A stretch of 64,000 nt of DNA from Chloroflexota bacterium (GTDB lineage Bacteria > Chloroflexota > Anaerolineae > Aggregatilineales > J027), in the NCBI GenBank assembly GCA_016234595.1, contig JACRBG010000027.1, forward strand, positions 62,001 to 126,000, in the 5' to 3' direction. Positions 1 through 8,797 of the stretch are shown piece by piece (within the stretch, counting starts at the first letter, position 1; every line of letters starts with the position of its first letter). The position numbers were made by a program, and so were the translations under genes. Below the pieces are notes generated by a model. The model saw only the letters and a program-made list of their open reading frames with translations, did no database searches and had not been told where the DNA came from.

Positions 1-834
1 CTGAAAAGCCCCAACCATCACCTCCGCGATCTGGGTGTGATGTGATTCAGCAATCGCAAGGACGGCTGGCCCCGTTCCGGCCAATACAACGGCGGATGCC
101 CCGGCGGCTTGGGCAGCTTCTACAGCGGCGGCATAACCGGGGATATGGGCAGTGCGAGCGGTCTGGTGGACATGATTTTTCATCACTTGTTTCATCAAGC
201 GATAGTCGCCCGCACGCAAGGCTTCAATAAGTAAGGCAGTTTGCCCAATATGCGATATTTCGTCGGGAATAAGGGTATAAGCGGCTAAATTCTCTAGTCG
301 GGTGGGGTAATTGGGCACTTCGGGTGCGACGATGACCACCCGCAACGGCACCGTATCAACACTGCGATGGGCTACATGGTGCGGGTCTATTCGGCTAGAA
401 ATACTCAACCCACCACGCATGGCACTGGTGGTATTTTCGTAGCTTGCCCCTAAGCTGAAGGCCATGTCGAGAATTTGGTCGTTGGTCAGGTTGCCGTTGA
501 CGAGATTATTGGCGGCGAGAATGCCTCCCAAGATCGCGGCGGGATGTGCTCCCAAACCAACATGCCATGGGATTTGACTGAGAATGTCTACTTGTAAGCC
601 AGCCGGTGCGATTTCAAAATGTTGAAAGACCCGCATGGCCGCCCGTAACACCGGATTATCGAGCGTGGTGGGGAACATGTCGCGGCTTTCACCCAAGACG
701 CTGATGTGCAGGCGTTCATCGGCCCGCACCTGCATCTCGATGGTGGTATGCAGCGCAAGGGCCAAACCCAATACACCAAGGCCGGGGCCAAGAGTAGTTG
801 TAGTGGCGGGGACGGTCACAGTGACTTTATACAT
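1..834 (-). CDS. thrB: Homoserine-kinase-like GHMP kinase, partial (3' end outside window)
   Basis: The frame is open from an ATG at 834 down to base 1, giving 278 codons without a stop, so the C-terminus lies outside the window (homoserine kinases are about 300 aa). The N-terminus carries the ThrB pattern VPATTTTLGPGLG (residues 8-20) and the C-terminal part shows LAGTGPAVLAI, matching the family's SGAGPSVLAL. ThrB phosphorylates L-homoserine for threonine synthesis. Key positions differ, however: GFD is GLG (18-20), the GHMP loop GLGSSAA is GLGAHPAA (93-100), and the GHPDN segment reads GASYEN. The fold assignment is solid, but activity as homoserine kinase is doubtful. It is transcribed divergently from the PHP gene, with an AGGGAG about 13 nt upstream of the ATG. 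Confidence 0.75.
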   Translation of the reverse strand, partial: MYKVTVTVPATTTTLGPGLGVLGLALALHTTIEMQVRADERLHISVLGESRDMFPTTLDNPVLRAAMRVFQHFEIAPAGLQVDILSQIPWHVGLGAHPAAILGGILAANNLVNGNLTNDQILDMAFSLGASYENTTSAMRGGLSISSRIDPHHVAHRSVDTVPLRVVIVAPEVPNYPTRLENLAAYTLIPDEISHIGQTALLIEALRAGDYRLMKQVMKNHVHQTARTAHIPGYAAAVEAAQAAGASAVVLAGTGPAVLAIAESHHTQIAEVMVGAFQ

Positions 835-1005
835 AGCAGGGCGCTGCTCCCTAAAAAATTCAATAATACGCCGGACAAATTTTCAACCCTATTGTCCTGT
901 TGGATGGCGTAAATGGCAAGTTATTCGTGATGTCCCTTGTCGTATGGCAGGCTTTCCGCTAACATTCCCTCGCGTCAATCTGCCTATTGATAGGAAACCG
1001 ATTGC

Positions 1006-1710
1006 ATGGCAACAAAATCCCCTGAACTTTGGCGAGTGGAAACACACTCCCATACCCATTACAGCCGCGACTGTGTGACCCTTTTTAAACAGGTCGTGAA
1101 AGTCTGTCGGGCCAAGGGCATTGATAAAATTGTTATTACTGACCATGATACCGCCGAGGGTGCGCTGGCCTTTGCCAAATTAGAGCCGGATTTGATTATC
1201 CCCGGTGAGGAAATTATGACCACCGAGGGTGAGATTTTGGCGTTTTTTGTGCAAGAGACCATTCCACCCAAATTGACCCCTCAAGAAACCATTAAACGTC
1301 TGCGCGATCAAGGGGCGTTTATTAGTGTGTCGCATCCCTTTGACCGCCACCGCAAAGGGGCATGGGAAAAGGAATGGCTGGATCAGATTATCGGTTTGGT
1401 GGACGCCATCGAAGTTTTTAATGCCCGTTGTCTATATATGGAAGATAATGAAAAATCAGCGGCCTATGCTACTGAACACGGGGTTTTAGGGACAGTCGGC
1501 TCGGATGCTCATATTCCATATGAATTGGGCCATGCCAATTTGCTGATGTCACCATTTGAAGGAGCCAGCAGTTTTGCTGAATCACTGAAAACTGCCCAAC
1601 AGTCCGTGCAGCTTAGCCCCGCATGGGTGCATGGATTTAGTACCCTCGCCAAGTGGCAGCGCAAATATCTTAAGCGCCCCAAGCCACTGACTCACGGAAA
1701 TCAGCTTTAA
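1006..1710 (+). CDS. PHP-domain phosphoesterase
   Basis: A 234-aa protein of the PHP (polymerase and histidinol phosphatase) superfamily, probably a metal-dependent cytoplasmic phosphoesterase of the TrpH/YciV kind. Metal-ligand motifs are visible in order: ETHSHTHYSRDC near the N-terminus, TDHDT, GEEI, SHPFDRHRKG and GSDAHIPYELG. The start at 1006 follows AGGAAA about 9 nt upstream. It lies 20 bp before the first of two glycosyltransferase genes and is probably cotranscribed with them, though this does not reveal the substrate. Superfamily is confident; the exact substrate (nucleoside 3',5'-bisphosphate, RNA or other) is unknown. Confidence 0.8.
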   Translation: MATKSPELWRVETHSHTHYSRDCVTLFKQVVKVCRAKGIDKIVITDHDTAEGALAFAKLEPDLIIPGEEIMTTEGEILAFFVQETIPPKLTPQETIKRLRDQGAFISVSHPFDRHRKGAWEKEWLDQIIGLVDAIEVFNARCLYMEDNEKSAAYATEHGVLGTVGSDAHIPYELGHANLLMSPFEGASSFAESLKTAQQSVQLSPAWVHGFSTLAKWQRKYLKRPKPLTHGNQL

Positions 1711-1730
1711 GTTAGGCTAGTTGTATTGGT

Positions 1731-3389
1731 ATGCGTATGATGCCTCGTCGAACTGCCACAGTATTGTTTCTGATCGTTTTGATATGCCTGCTGCATTTTG
1801 GCTTGCGGGCTCATCGGCCTACCCATCTTCCGCTATTTATTGATGAAGACCGCCATCTCCGCCGTGCTGCCAATGTCGAGGATTTATGGACGTTGGGGCT
1901 GAACAGTCATGGTAAATACCTGCTGTATATTTTGATTGCCCCGTTCAATACTGAGCGATCTCAAGCCTTATGGGCTTCGCGGGTGGCGGTGGCGCTGTTT
2001 TCATTAGTGGGTCTAGCGGCCCTATATCGGTTGACCGAAAAATTATTTGGGCGACCAGCCGCGTTTATCGCCATAGGGTTTTATGCCCTTGCCCCCTATG
2101 CCTTGTTTTATGAACGTATGGCCTTGGCGGATGGGCCAGCCGGCGTATTGGCAACCCTGACAGCCCTTTATAGCCTAACCTTTGCCCAACGGCCCAATTA
2201 TCGGCGGGCAACTGTGGTGGGTTTGCTAGTGGGGTTGGCTGCCCTCGCCAAACTCACCATGATGTTTATTGCTATTCTGCCTGTCATGGCAATATTTCTC
2301 TTCAATCAAGATCGCCCCCAGCTACCCGTTGCAAAAATCAGCAATCTGCACCAGATGGTCAATATCCTCTCTAAACAGTTTTTAGCGAATTTCCGCTATT
2401 TAGTTGTGGCCGGGGTGGTTTGTATTGTCGTGTGGTTGCCTGTTTTGCTCCCAGTCGGGACGGCCATAGTCACAGGGCAAAAATATGTATTGGTAGATCG
2501 CTATTTAGCTGGCGATAACCTACTCAAGGAAGGCAATTGGGACAAGCTGGTGGGCATTTGGAATACTTTTCCAATGCTGCTATCGCCGCTGATGGTGGTT
2601 CTTATCCTTTTTTGCGTTGCCCTATTGGTCTGGAAAGCCCCACGCCGTGCCAATTACGTGTTGTTTTGGTTAGTGTTGGCTTACCTGCCGACGATTTTAT
2701 TGGTGGGGTGGGTACAGACCCGCTATTTTACCCCCGGCATTTTTCCACTGGCGATGTTATTGGGGGCAGGTATTGTTGCCACCCAAGATATTCGGGTTCC
2801 CAAAGTGTCTATTCAGCCTTCACGCCTCTTACCTGCACTGCTCACCGTGGTTGTGGTCATGTGGGGGGTGTTTTATGCCCTGCCATTCGCCTATGATGCC
2901 GCCTATGATGCGCCTAAAATTGAACTGCCTGACCGCGACGAAAAGCAATATTATCAGACGCGCTACAGTGCCTATGGATTGCTGGATGCGATGGATTATC
3001 TGGAAGCAAAAGGCAAACCAGCCGGTCGGCGCGTTGAGGTTATGGGCGTGATGTTTTTGTGCGAGAGCATGGATTTATATACTTATCCGAAGGTGGATTT
3101 GACCTGCCTTAGCGATGGATATACCAATCCCAGCATCAACAACGCATGGCAAACCTTGACGGCACGGGCGCAAGAGGAACAGCCACTCTATCTGATTGTA
3201 GAAGATTACCGGGATATCCCCACCAGTGACAGCGAATTGACATGGCAGCGTTTACAATCCATTCAGCGTCCCAAAGATGGTGTGTGGGTCACGGTCTGGG
3301 AAGTGTGCCCTGCGGACAATCAAGCGGGTGTATGCGGAGATAATGTCAAAGCGCCGCTATCTACTTCAGATGCTGATACACCTCAATAA
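1731..3389 (+). CDS. GT-C family membrane glycosyltransferase (ArnT/PMT-like), copy 1
   Basis: A 552-aa polytopic membrane protein with about ten hydrophobic segments. After the first transmembrane helix comes an acidic loop with FIDEDRH, and further on FYERMALADGPAG, the layout of PMT/ArnT-type GT-C enzymes that take a sugar from a polyprenyl-phosphate donor at the outer face of the membrane. The last 130 or so residues are soluble and end in a WQRLQ..RPKDGVWVTVWEV block shared with the next gene. ATGs at 1731, 1737 and 1740 are all possible starts, none with a strong ribosome site. The next gene, 17 bp downstream, is a paralogue. Acceptor and donor cannot be read from sequence. Confidence 0.75.
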   Translation: MRMMPRRTATVLFLIVLICLLHFGLRAHRPTHLPLFIDEDRHLRRAANVEDLWTLGLNSHGKYLLYILIAPFNTERSQALWASRVAVALFSLVGLAALYRLTEKLFGRPAAFIAIGFYALAPYALFYERMALADGPAGVLATLTALYSLTFAQRPNYRRATVVGLLVGLAALAKLTMMFIAILPVMAIFLFNQDRPQLPVAKISNLHQMVNILSKQFLANFRYLVVAGVVCIVVWLPVLLPVGTAIVTGQKYVLVDRYLAGDNLLKEGNWDKLVGIWNTFPMLLSPLMVVLILFCVALLVWKAPRRANYVLFWLVLAYLPTILLVGWVQTRYFTPGIFPLAMLLGAGIVATQDIRVPKVSIQPSRLLPALLTVVVVMWGVFYALPFAYDAAYDAPKIELPDRDEKQYYQTRYSAYGLLDAMDYLEAKGKPAGRRVEVMGVMFLCESMDLYTYPKVDLTCLSDGYTNPSINNAWQTLTARAQEEQPLYLIVEDYRDIPTSDSELTWQRLQSIQRPKDGVWVTVWEVCPADNQAGVCGDNVKAPLSTSDADTPQ

Positions 3390-3406
3390 TTTTTGAAAGA
3401 AAACCG

Positions 3407-4996
3407 ATGGCAAAGCGAAATTTCTCGACCTATGGCTTAATCATTCTGATTTTGCTGCTCCATTTCTTTTTCCGTGCCCATCGGCCCACGCATCAACCAT
3501 TTTTTATTGATGAACACCGCCATATCGAACGGGCGGCAGGGATTGCTAATTTCGAGACCCACCCCGCTGAAAAAAGCCTCGGCAAATTTTTACTGTATGT
3601 TTGGATTGCCCCTTTTCATACTGACCCAGAACACGCCCTGCATATGTCACGCACGGCGGTTGCCATGTTCTCCCTATTGGGGAGTGCGGCGTTGTATGCC
3701 ACTACGCGGCGATTATTTTCTAAACGGGCTGCGCTGATTGCCATTATCTTTTATGCGTTGCTGCCCTATGCGCTGTTTTATGAACGCATGGTACTGGCTG
3801 ATGGTATCGCGGCGGCATTAGGCGCATTGACGGCGTGGCAGAGTGTCTATCTGGCCCAAAAACCGAGCTATCGGCGGGCGGCGATGGTGGGCTTGTTGGT
3901 GGCGCTGGCTTCAATGGCAAAACTCACCATGATGTTTATTGCGCTGTTGCCCATCGCTGCTATTGTTTGCCTCGGTCAATGGGAGCAAGGTGGCTTATCC
4001 AAGAAACTGCGTGCCCATTTTAAGCACTATTTCAAATTTTTGGTGGCGGCAGGCTGTACCACCTTGCTGATGTGGATTGTGCCAGTCTTGATTCCAGCCG
4101 CGATTGCCAAGACACAAGGTGTGGAATATGTGCTGGTAGATCAATCACTGTTGGATGAAAGTGTTTTTTCGACAGAAGATACAGGCAAGCTCGACGAAAC
4201 GTGGAATAAGGCCGAGTTGCTGATTTCTGAACCGATGACGATTATCGGTCTACTGGTGATAGTACTCGGTTTGTGGAAGGCTCGCCGCCAAACCCTGTTT
4301 GGTATGGCATGGTTATTGATTATCTGGGTACCGATTTTGATTTTGGTGGTGCGTATCCACACCCGCTATCTCATGCCGGGGATGTACCCGGTGGCGATGT
4401 TGATGGGTGGTGGATTAGGGACGCTGACCCAACTAAAGCTGCCCTCCATCCCTGCCAACCTTCAAGGACGGGTATGGCGAACGGCGGTTGGTCTCATTTT
4501 AGCGATTTGGGCGATTACTTTTGCATGGCCTTTTGCGGTTAATGCCTCAAACGATGCTCCAGCTTTGAAAATGCCCTATTTTGATAACCGCGATTACTTC
4601 CAAAGCCGTTTGAATGCCTATGGATTGCTTCCAGCGCTTGGTTATTTGCAGCAGACCGGTGAGCGGGTGGATGGGCAAGTACCCGTTATGATGGTTGCCT
4701 ATCTGTGTGACCGCCTTGAACTCTATGCGATTGAGCCTGTGCAACTCACCTGTTTGGGGCAGGAATTGAATGGCCCCACCGTTACACCTGATATATGGAC
4801 ACCCTTGATTGATCAAAGCACGACTGGTCACGCAATCTATGTGATTGTTGAGCAGGCTTATGGAGAAACGACCCCGCTAGAAAACGCCCCCATTGAGTTG
4901 GATACCCTCCAATGGGAACGCCTTGCCGTTTTTCGCCGACCCAAGAATGGGTTGTGGGTCACGGTGTGGCAGGTTATAGCCAACCCTTCCGCCTAA
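3407..4996 (+). CDS. GT-C family membrane glycosyltransferase (ArnT/PMT-like), copy 2
   Basis: A 529-aa paralogue of the preceding gene with the same order of blocks: HRPTHQPFFIDEHRHIERAA after the first helix, FYERMVLADGIAA, AKLTMMFIALLP, a TRYLMPG loop and the terminal RPKNGLWVTVWQV. The two copies are clearly related but strongly diverged, so this is an old tandem duplication rather than an assembly artefact. Predicted polyprenyl-phosphate-sugar-dependent transferase in the cytoplasmic membrane. Its 3' end overlaps the convergent CorA-like gene by 23 bp, so neither has a separate terminator between them. Substrate unknown. Confidence 0.75.
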   Translation: MAKRNFSTYGLIILILLLHFFFRAHRPTHQPFFIDEHRHIERAAGIANFETHPAEKSLGKFLLYVWIAPFHTDPEHALHMSRTAVAMFSLLGSAALYATTRRLFSKRAALIAIIFYALLPYALFYERMVLADGIAAALGALTAWQSVYLAQKPSYRRAAMVGLLVALASMAKLTMMFIALLPIAAIVCLGQWEQGGLSKKLRAHFKHYFKFLVAAGCTTLLMWIVPVLIPAAIAKTQGVEYVLVDQSLLDESVFSTEDTGKLDETWNKAELLISEPMTIIGLLVIVLGLWKARRQTLFGMAWLLIIWVPILILVVRIHTRYLMPGMYPVAMLMGGGLGTLTQLKLPSIPANLQGRVWRTAVGLILAIWAITFAWPFAVNASNDAPALKMPYFDNRDYFQSRLNAYGLLPALGYLQQTGERVDGQVPVMMVAYLCDRLELYAIEPVQLTCLGQELNGPTVTPDIWTPLIDQSTTGHAIYVIVEQAYGETTPLENAPIELDTLQWERLAVFRRPKNGLWVTVWQVIANPSA

Positions 4997-5987
4997 AGAA
5001 CCATGCTAAGAGCATTCCTGACAGCAGGGTGATGAAGGTCAGCAAGATAAAGAAGGCCCACCCCGGCAGCGGAATAGCTAATTCTGGCTTGGTAGTGATG
5101 AAATTCAGGCTAAAAAGGCCGACCAAAAACGTCAGGGGTAGGAAAATAATCGAAATCACGGTCAGCCGATTGACGGCTTCGGTCAGACGGGCGGATTCTT
5201 GATTTTGTAGCAAATCCAACACATTATTAGAAAGATCGCGCTGGGCGTCTATCACATCATAAATTCGCAATAAACGCTCATAGAGATGGGCAAATAAATC
5301 GCGGTTGCTGGCGCTTTGACTAACCCTTTGTTCCCCTATAACATTTGACAGAACCTCGCGCTGCGGCGAGATCATCTGGCGCAGGGCAATCAGTTGTTGC
5401 TTAATACGGTAGACTGATTTTTGGGCGATTTTGCCTTCGCCATTGCTGAGGGTTTTTTCTTCCAATTCAAATAGCTGGATGCTGATACGGTCTAGTAAGG
5501 GATAATAGGAATCAATGACTGCTTGAATGACGAGATAGAGAAAATAAATAACCCCCCGTCGCCATGCCTCTTCATTTTGGACAATGCGATTGTAAACCCC
5601 TTCGATGGTCGCGCTGCTGGACTTGCGTACAGTAATGAAAAACTTTCCCCCCACCAAGCAGTGAACTTCATCCCCTTTGACTTGACCCACTGATAATTGC
5701 GGTTGAAATAAGGAGAGAAACATATAATCTGGGTAAATGACTAGGGTGGGGCGGCGATCTTCGCGCAGTAAATCGCTGACGACGACGGGATGGAGTTTAA
5801 AGACTTTTTGTAGCCATTGGATTTCATCCGTATCAGGGTCAACTAAATCTAACCAAACATGGGTTTCTTCATTGAGGGCTACCTCTAGATTTTCGCGGGT
5901 AAGGTTGCGTTTGATTAATAGACCCTCTTCATTTTCCTTTAGGCTGTTCTCCCCGATGATACTGGGTGCTACCAAGGAACGTATCAT
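4974..5987 (-). CDS. CorA-like divalent metal ion transporter with altered GMN motif
   Basis: A 337-aa protein with the CorA layout: an acidic soluble N-terminal domain (WLDLVDPDTDEIQWLQKVF, HPVVVSDLLREDRRP), a long helical stretch, then two C-terminal transmembrane helices. Family members form pentameric channels for Mg2+, Co2+ or Zn2+ in the cytoplasmic membrane. The signature YGMN at the end of TM1 is missing; the sequence is GLFSLNF (residues 290-296), keeping only the Asn. The start at 5987 has GGAGAG 5 nt upstream. It lies 89 bp downstream of the histidine kinase on the same strand and may share its transcript. Transport is likely, but ion preference is open because of the changed filter. 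Confidence 0.75.
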   Translation of the reverse strand: MIRSLVAPSIIGENSLKENEEGLLIKRNLTRENLEVALNEETHVWLDLVDPDTDEIQWLQKVFKLHPVVVSDLLREDRRPTLVIYPDYMFLSLFQPQLSVGQVKGDEVHCLVGGKFFITVRKSSSATIEGVYNRIVQNEEAWRRGVIYFLYLVIQAVIDSYYPLLDRISIQLFELEEKTLSNGEGKIAQKSVYRIKQQLIALRQMISPQREVLSNVIGEQRVSQSASNRDLFAHLYERLLRIYDVIDAQRDLSNNVLDLLQNQESARLTEAVNRLTVISIIFLPLTFLVGLFSLNFITTKPELAIPLPGWAFFILLTFITLLSGMLLAWFFRRKGWL

Positions 5988-6076
5988 AATTCTCTCCGAC
6001 TGTAATTAGACATAACGGCAGTTTCTTGAATTCTAGCTTATATATCAAGAGAATCGGAGAAAAATAGGCCAAGTGG

Positions 6077-8524
6077 CTAGGCACAGGGCAGGGTAAAAAT
6101 AAAAGCAGCACCTTGGCCGACGGTGCTTTCTACGCGGATGGTACCCCCATGCGCTTCAACTAATTTCCGAACAATTGCCAATCCCAAGCCTGTACCTTTG
6201 ATTTGGCTGTTGGCTGTGCTTTGTACCCGCACAAATTTATCAAAGATAGTGGGCAAATATTCTTCAGGGATGCCAACCCCCGTATCTTGCATACGGACTT
6301 CGACTGAATTACCCCACATCATCGCCGTGAGCATAATTTTACCCCCGGTTGGGGTGTATTTGATGGCATTGCCCAAGAGGTTATTAAAGACTTGCTTGAT
6401 ACGGGTGGCGTCAATCATTACAAGGGGCAAGTTGGGGGCAAGGATAACTTCAAGGGTTAACTGAGTTTCTTCAAGACGCATCCGATAGGCATCTTCGGCC
6501 TCGGCAATAATGGTGGCAAGGCGGGTTGGTTTCAGGTCCAAAACAATCCCAGCTTCTAATTTGGTCAAGTGCAGTAGGTCGTCAATAAGCTGATTGATAT
6601 AGAACGCTGCCCGTTCAGCCCGACCTAAATTATCTTTGCCCCGTTGATTCAACTCTTGGGACATTTCCAAATAGCCCAAGCTGCCAATAATGGTACTGAT
6701 GGGATTTTTGATGTCATGTGAAAACATTTGGACAAAATCGGTTTTGAGTTGATCTAGCTCTTTAAAAGGCGTGATGTCATGCAGCACTAGGGTATAGCCG
6801 ACATGCTGAACCGGTATACGTGTGACCTCAAAAGCGCGTCCTTGCAGGCTAATTTCGACCCGAATGTGGGCTTCACGCATCCCGTTTTCTTGATAATAAA
6901 TACTATTGAGGGCGGTATTTCCAAAAGCCTCGCTGAAATTTAGTTGAGTATAGTCTTTATGATCTTCCAAATTAAAAAGATCGAGTACCATTTGGTTGAC
7001 CAAGATGAGTTTGCCCTCGCGGTCGGTCACAATCACACCCTCGCTGACTGCGGCCAACAGTGTCCGTAATTTTTCGCGTTCACGCTGGGCTTCGACAAAA
7101 AGTTGGGCGTTGATAATCGCAATAGCGGCGCGACTGCATAACAACTCAATACGACGCTGTTCTTCGGCAGAAAATCCGTCCACTAATTTCTTTTCGAGGG
7201 TAAGAATAGCAATCACTTCGGCCCCGCGTTTAATTGGGACAACCAGTTGAGACCGCATTTCTTTACTGAGCGAAAGATAATTGGCGTCTTGCAGCACATC
7301 AGGCACATAACAGGTTTGTCCAGTGCGGGCGGCCCGTCCGGTGATACCAATTTGCCAAGAAACAGGGATATTCAGGTCGAGGTTGACCAATTCACGCGGG
7401 AAGCCTTGATGTTTGCCTGTGTGCAATGTGCCTTGCTGGGCATCTACCAGCATGACGGCGGCGGTGTCAGCGAAAGTAAACCGGATGGCCCAATCTAAGA
7501 TTAGGGACAAAACACGCTCCACGCTTAAAACGCTATGTAATTCGCGGTCAATCCGCTGAGCATTTTCCAGCAATTCAACTTGCTCATCGGCGCGTAAATC
7601 AGCTTCGCGTCGGGCATATTCCTGTTCGCCGAGCGCCCGCCGCATAACCATCGCAATGACCCATATCAGCGCAAGGAAAAAAGGCACGATGACTAGGCGT
7701 GGCAGGATAAAAATATCACCCGCCATGACATCCAACACACCTAATAGGGCACTCAATAATAGACCAATGGCAAGTACCCGACTGCTATGGTGTGGGGGTT
7801 CGTGCCAACCCGTTGTCCATTGATACGTAATGAGCCTATCGGTAGGTTCTTGTTGGACAAACAGGCTGGGTTGGCGGTGGGCCATGCTTGGGAGTTCTTT
7901 GATGACTGTTTTTAACAAGGCCTCGGTATCTTGCAAATAAAAATCTTCGTACTCCTGCTCGATTGGCTTTAGGGCGTCATTCGCCGACCATACCGCATCT
8001 AAAGTACGTAATCCAATGTATTTAAAGCTAAGGGGGGTAATGGTGGCAGGCCGAAGCAAGGTGGGGAGTTGGCGATATAAAAAAGACATCGGAACAAAAC
8101 GAGCAACCAGTCGTTTTTCTGACCCAATCAAGCGACTCATAAGGAATTTCCAAAAAGTCGCCCCATCACCCGTTAACCCATTGGCATAATGCTGGGCCAA
8201 CCAGTGGAACTCGTAGCTGTAGCGTAACCGGGAATTAACGACATGTTCTAGTGTGAGCGGGGTGCTATCGGGCGGGAGAGAGGCATTTAGCAGACGCAAC
8301 CATTCGATTTCGGCAGCGGTTTGAGTCGCTAAAATGTCTGTCTGTGCAATAGTGGATTGTTGCTGACGTAATTGGAAACCGATGGTATCTAGTAGGGCCA
8401 ATCGGATCATTTTGAGATTGTGGAATGGCACCGCATAGGTCGAAGGGTCGCCCATTTGCCACCCAACAGCAGGGCGAGTTAGGGGACGAATTTTGAGGGC
8501 AGGCGGTGTCCAAAAATCTGTCAT
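6077..8524 (-). CDS. Membrane-anchored sensor histidine kinase (GAF-PAS-HisKA-HATPase)
   Basis: An 815-aa sensor kinase. Residues 1-240 form a helical region I do not recognise. Two transmembrane segments follow at about 250-295, a linker coiled coil, a GAF domain (about 335-480), a PAS domain (about 490-590), HisKA with FSHDIKNP (phosphoacceptor His603) and a HATPase domain with NLLGNAIKYTP, DTGVGIP and GTGLGLAIV. It should autophosphorylate and pass phosphate to a response regulator, but none is adjacent. The ATG at 8524 has AAAAGG 5 nt upstream. It is divergent from the caspase-like gene across an AT-rich gap and upstream of the CorA-like gene. Confidence 0.85.
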   Translation of the reverse strand: MTDFWTPPALKIRPLTRPAVGWQMGDPSTYAVPFHNLKMIRLALLDTIGFQLRQQQSTIAQTDILATQTAAEIEWLRLLNASLPPDSTPLTLEHVVNSRLRYSYEFHWLAQHYANGLTGDGATFWKFLMSRLIGSEKRLVARFVPMSFLYRQLPTLLRPATITPLSFKYIGLRTLDAVWSANDALKPIEQEYEDFYLQDTEALLKTVIKELPSMAHRQPSLFVQQEPTDRLITYQWTTGWHEPPHHSSRVLAIGLLLSALLGVLDVMAGDIFILPRLVIVPFFLALIWVIAMVMRRALGEQEYARREADLRADEQVELLENAQRIDRELHSVLSVERVLSLILDWAIRFTFADTAAVMLVDAQQGTLHTGKHQGFPRELVNLDLNIPVSWQIGITGRAARTGQTCYVPDVLQDANYLSLSKEMRSQLVVPIKRGAEVIAILTLEKKLVDGFSAEEQRRIELLCSRAAIAIINAQLFVEAQREREKLRTLLAAVSEGVIVTDREGKLILVNQMVLDLFNLEDHKDYTQLNFSEAFGNTALNSIYYQENGMREAHIRVEISLQGRAFEVTRIPVQHVGYTLVLHDITPFKELDQLKTDFVQMFSHDIKNPISTIIGSLGYLEMSQELNQRGKDNLGRAERAAFYINQLIDDLLHLTKLEAGIVLDLKPTRLATIIAEAEDAYRMRLEETQLTLEVILAPNLPLVMIDATRIKQVFNNLLGNAIKYTPTGGKIMLTAMMWGNSVEVRMQDTGVGIPEEYLPTIFDKFVRVQSTANSQIKGTGLGLAIVRKLVEAHGGTIRVESTVGQGAAFIFTLPCA

Positions 8525-8797
8525 AGATGCCTTTTTGCTAATCGTCGAAAACTAAAAAAGACTTTAAGCTAATTTCTTGATGACGAAAGTCTGAAAAAAG
8601 TATAAATGTTTCACAAATTTTGGAAAGTTGAGTTAAGATAGTAAATAGTAGGCATATGGTTTGGATTCAGTTTTTATTTTTCTCCAATAATTAATAATTA
8701 CTTGAAAAAGTACAAGAACAATTCCAATGCAATATTATATCTCAGTCTAACTAAACATGCCGTCCGTAATGTAAGGTGAGCGCTACAGCTATTAACT

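Noticed and set aside
635-1078. Plus-strand open frame of 147 codons
   Set aside because: It lies antisense to the homoserine-kinase-like gene and into the start of the PHP gene; its product has no recognisable pattern, while the opposite strand is clearly coding.
1731-4996. The two tandem glycosyltransferase genes as an assembly duplication
   Set aside because: They differ throughout in both DNA and protein and only share family blocks, so this is a true, old duplication.
5988-6076. Inverted TCTCCGA/TCGGAGA repeats between kinase and CorA-like genes as a riboswitch or terminator
   Set aside because: The arms are more than 50 nt apart and no T-run or conserved magnesium-sensing core is visible.
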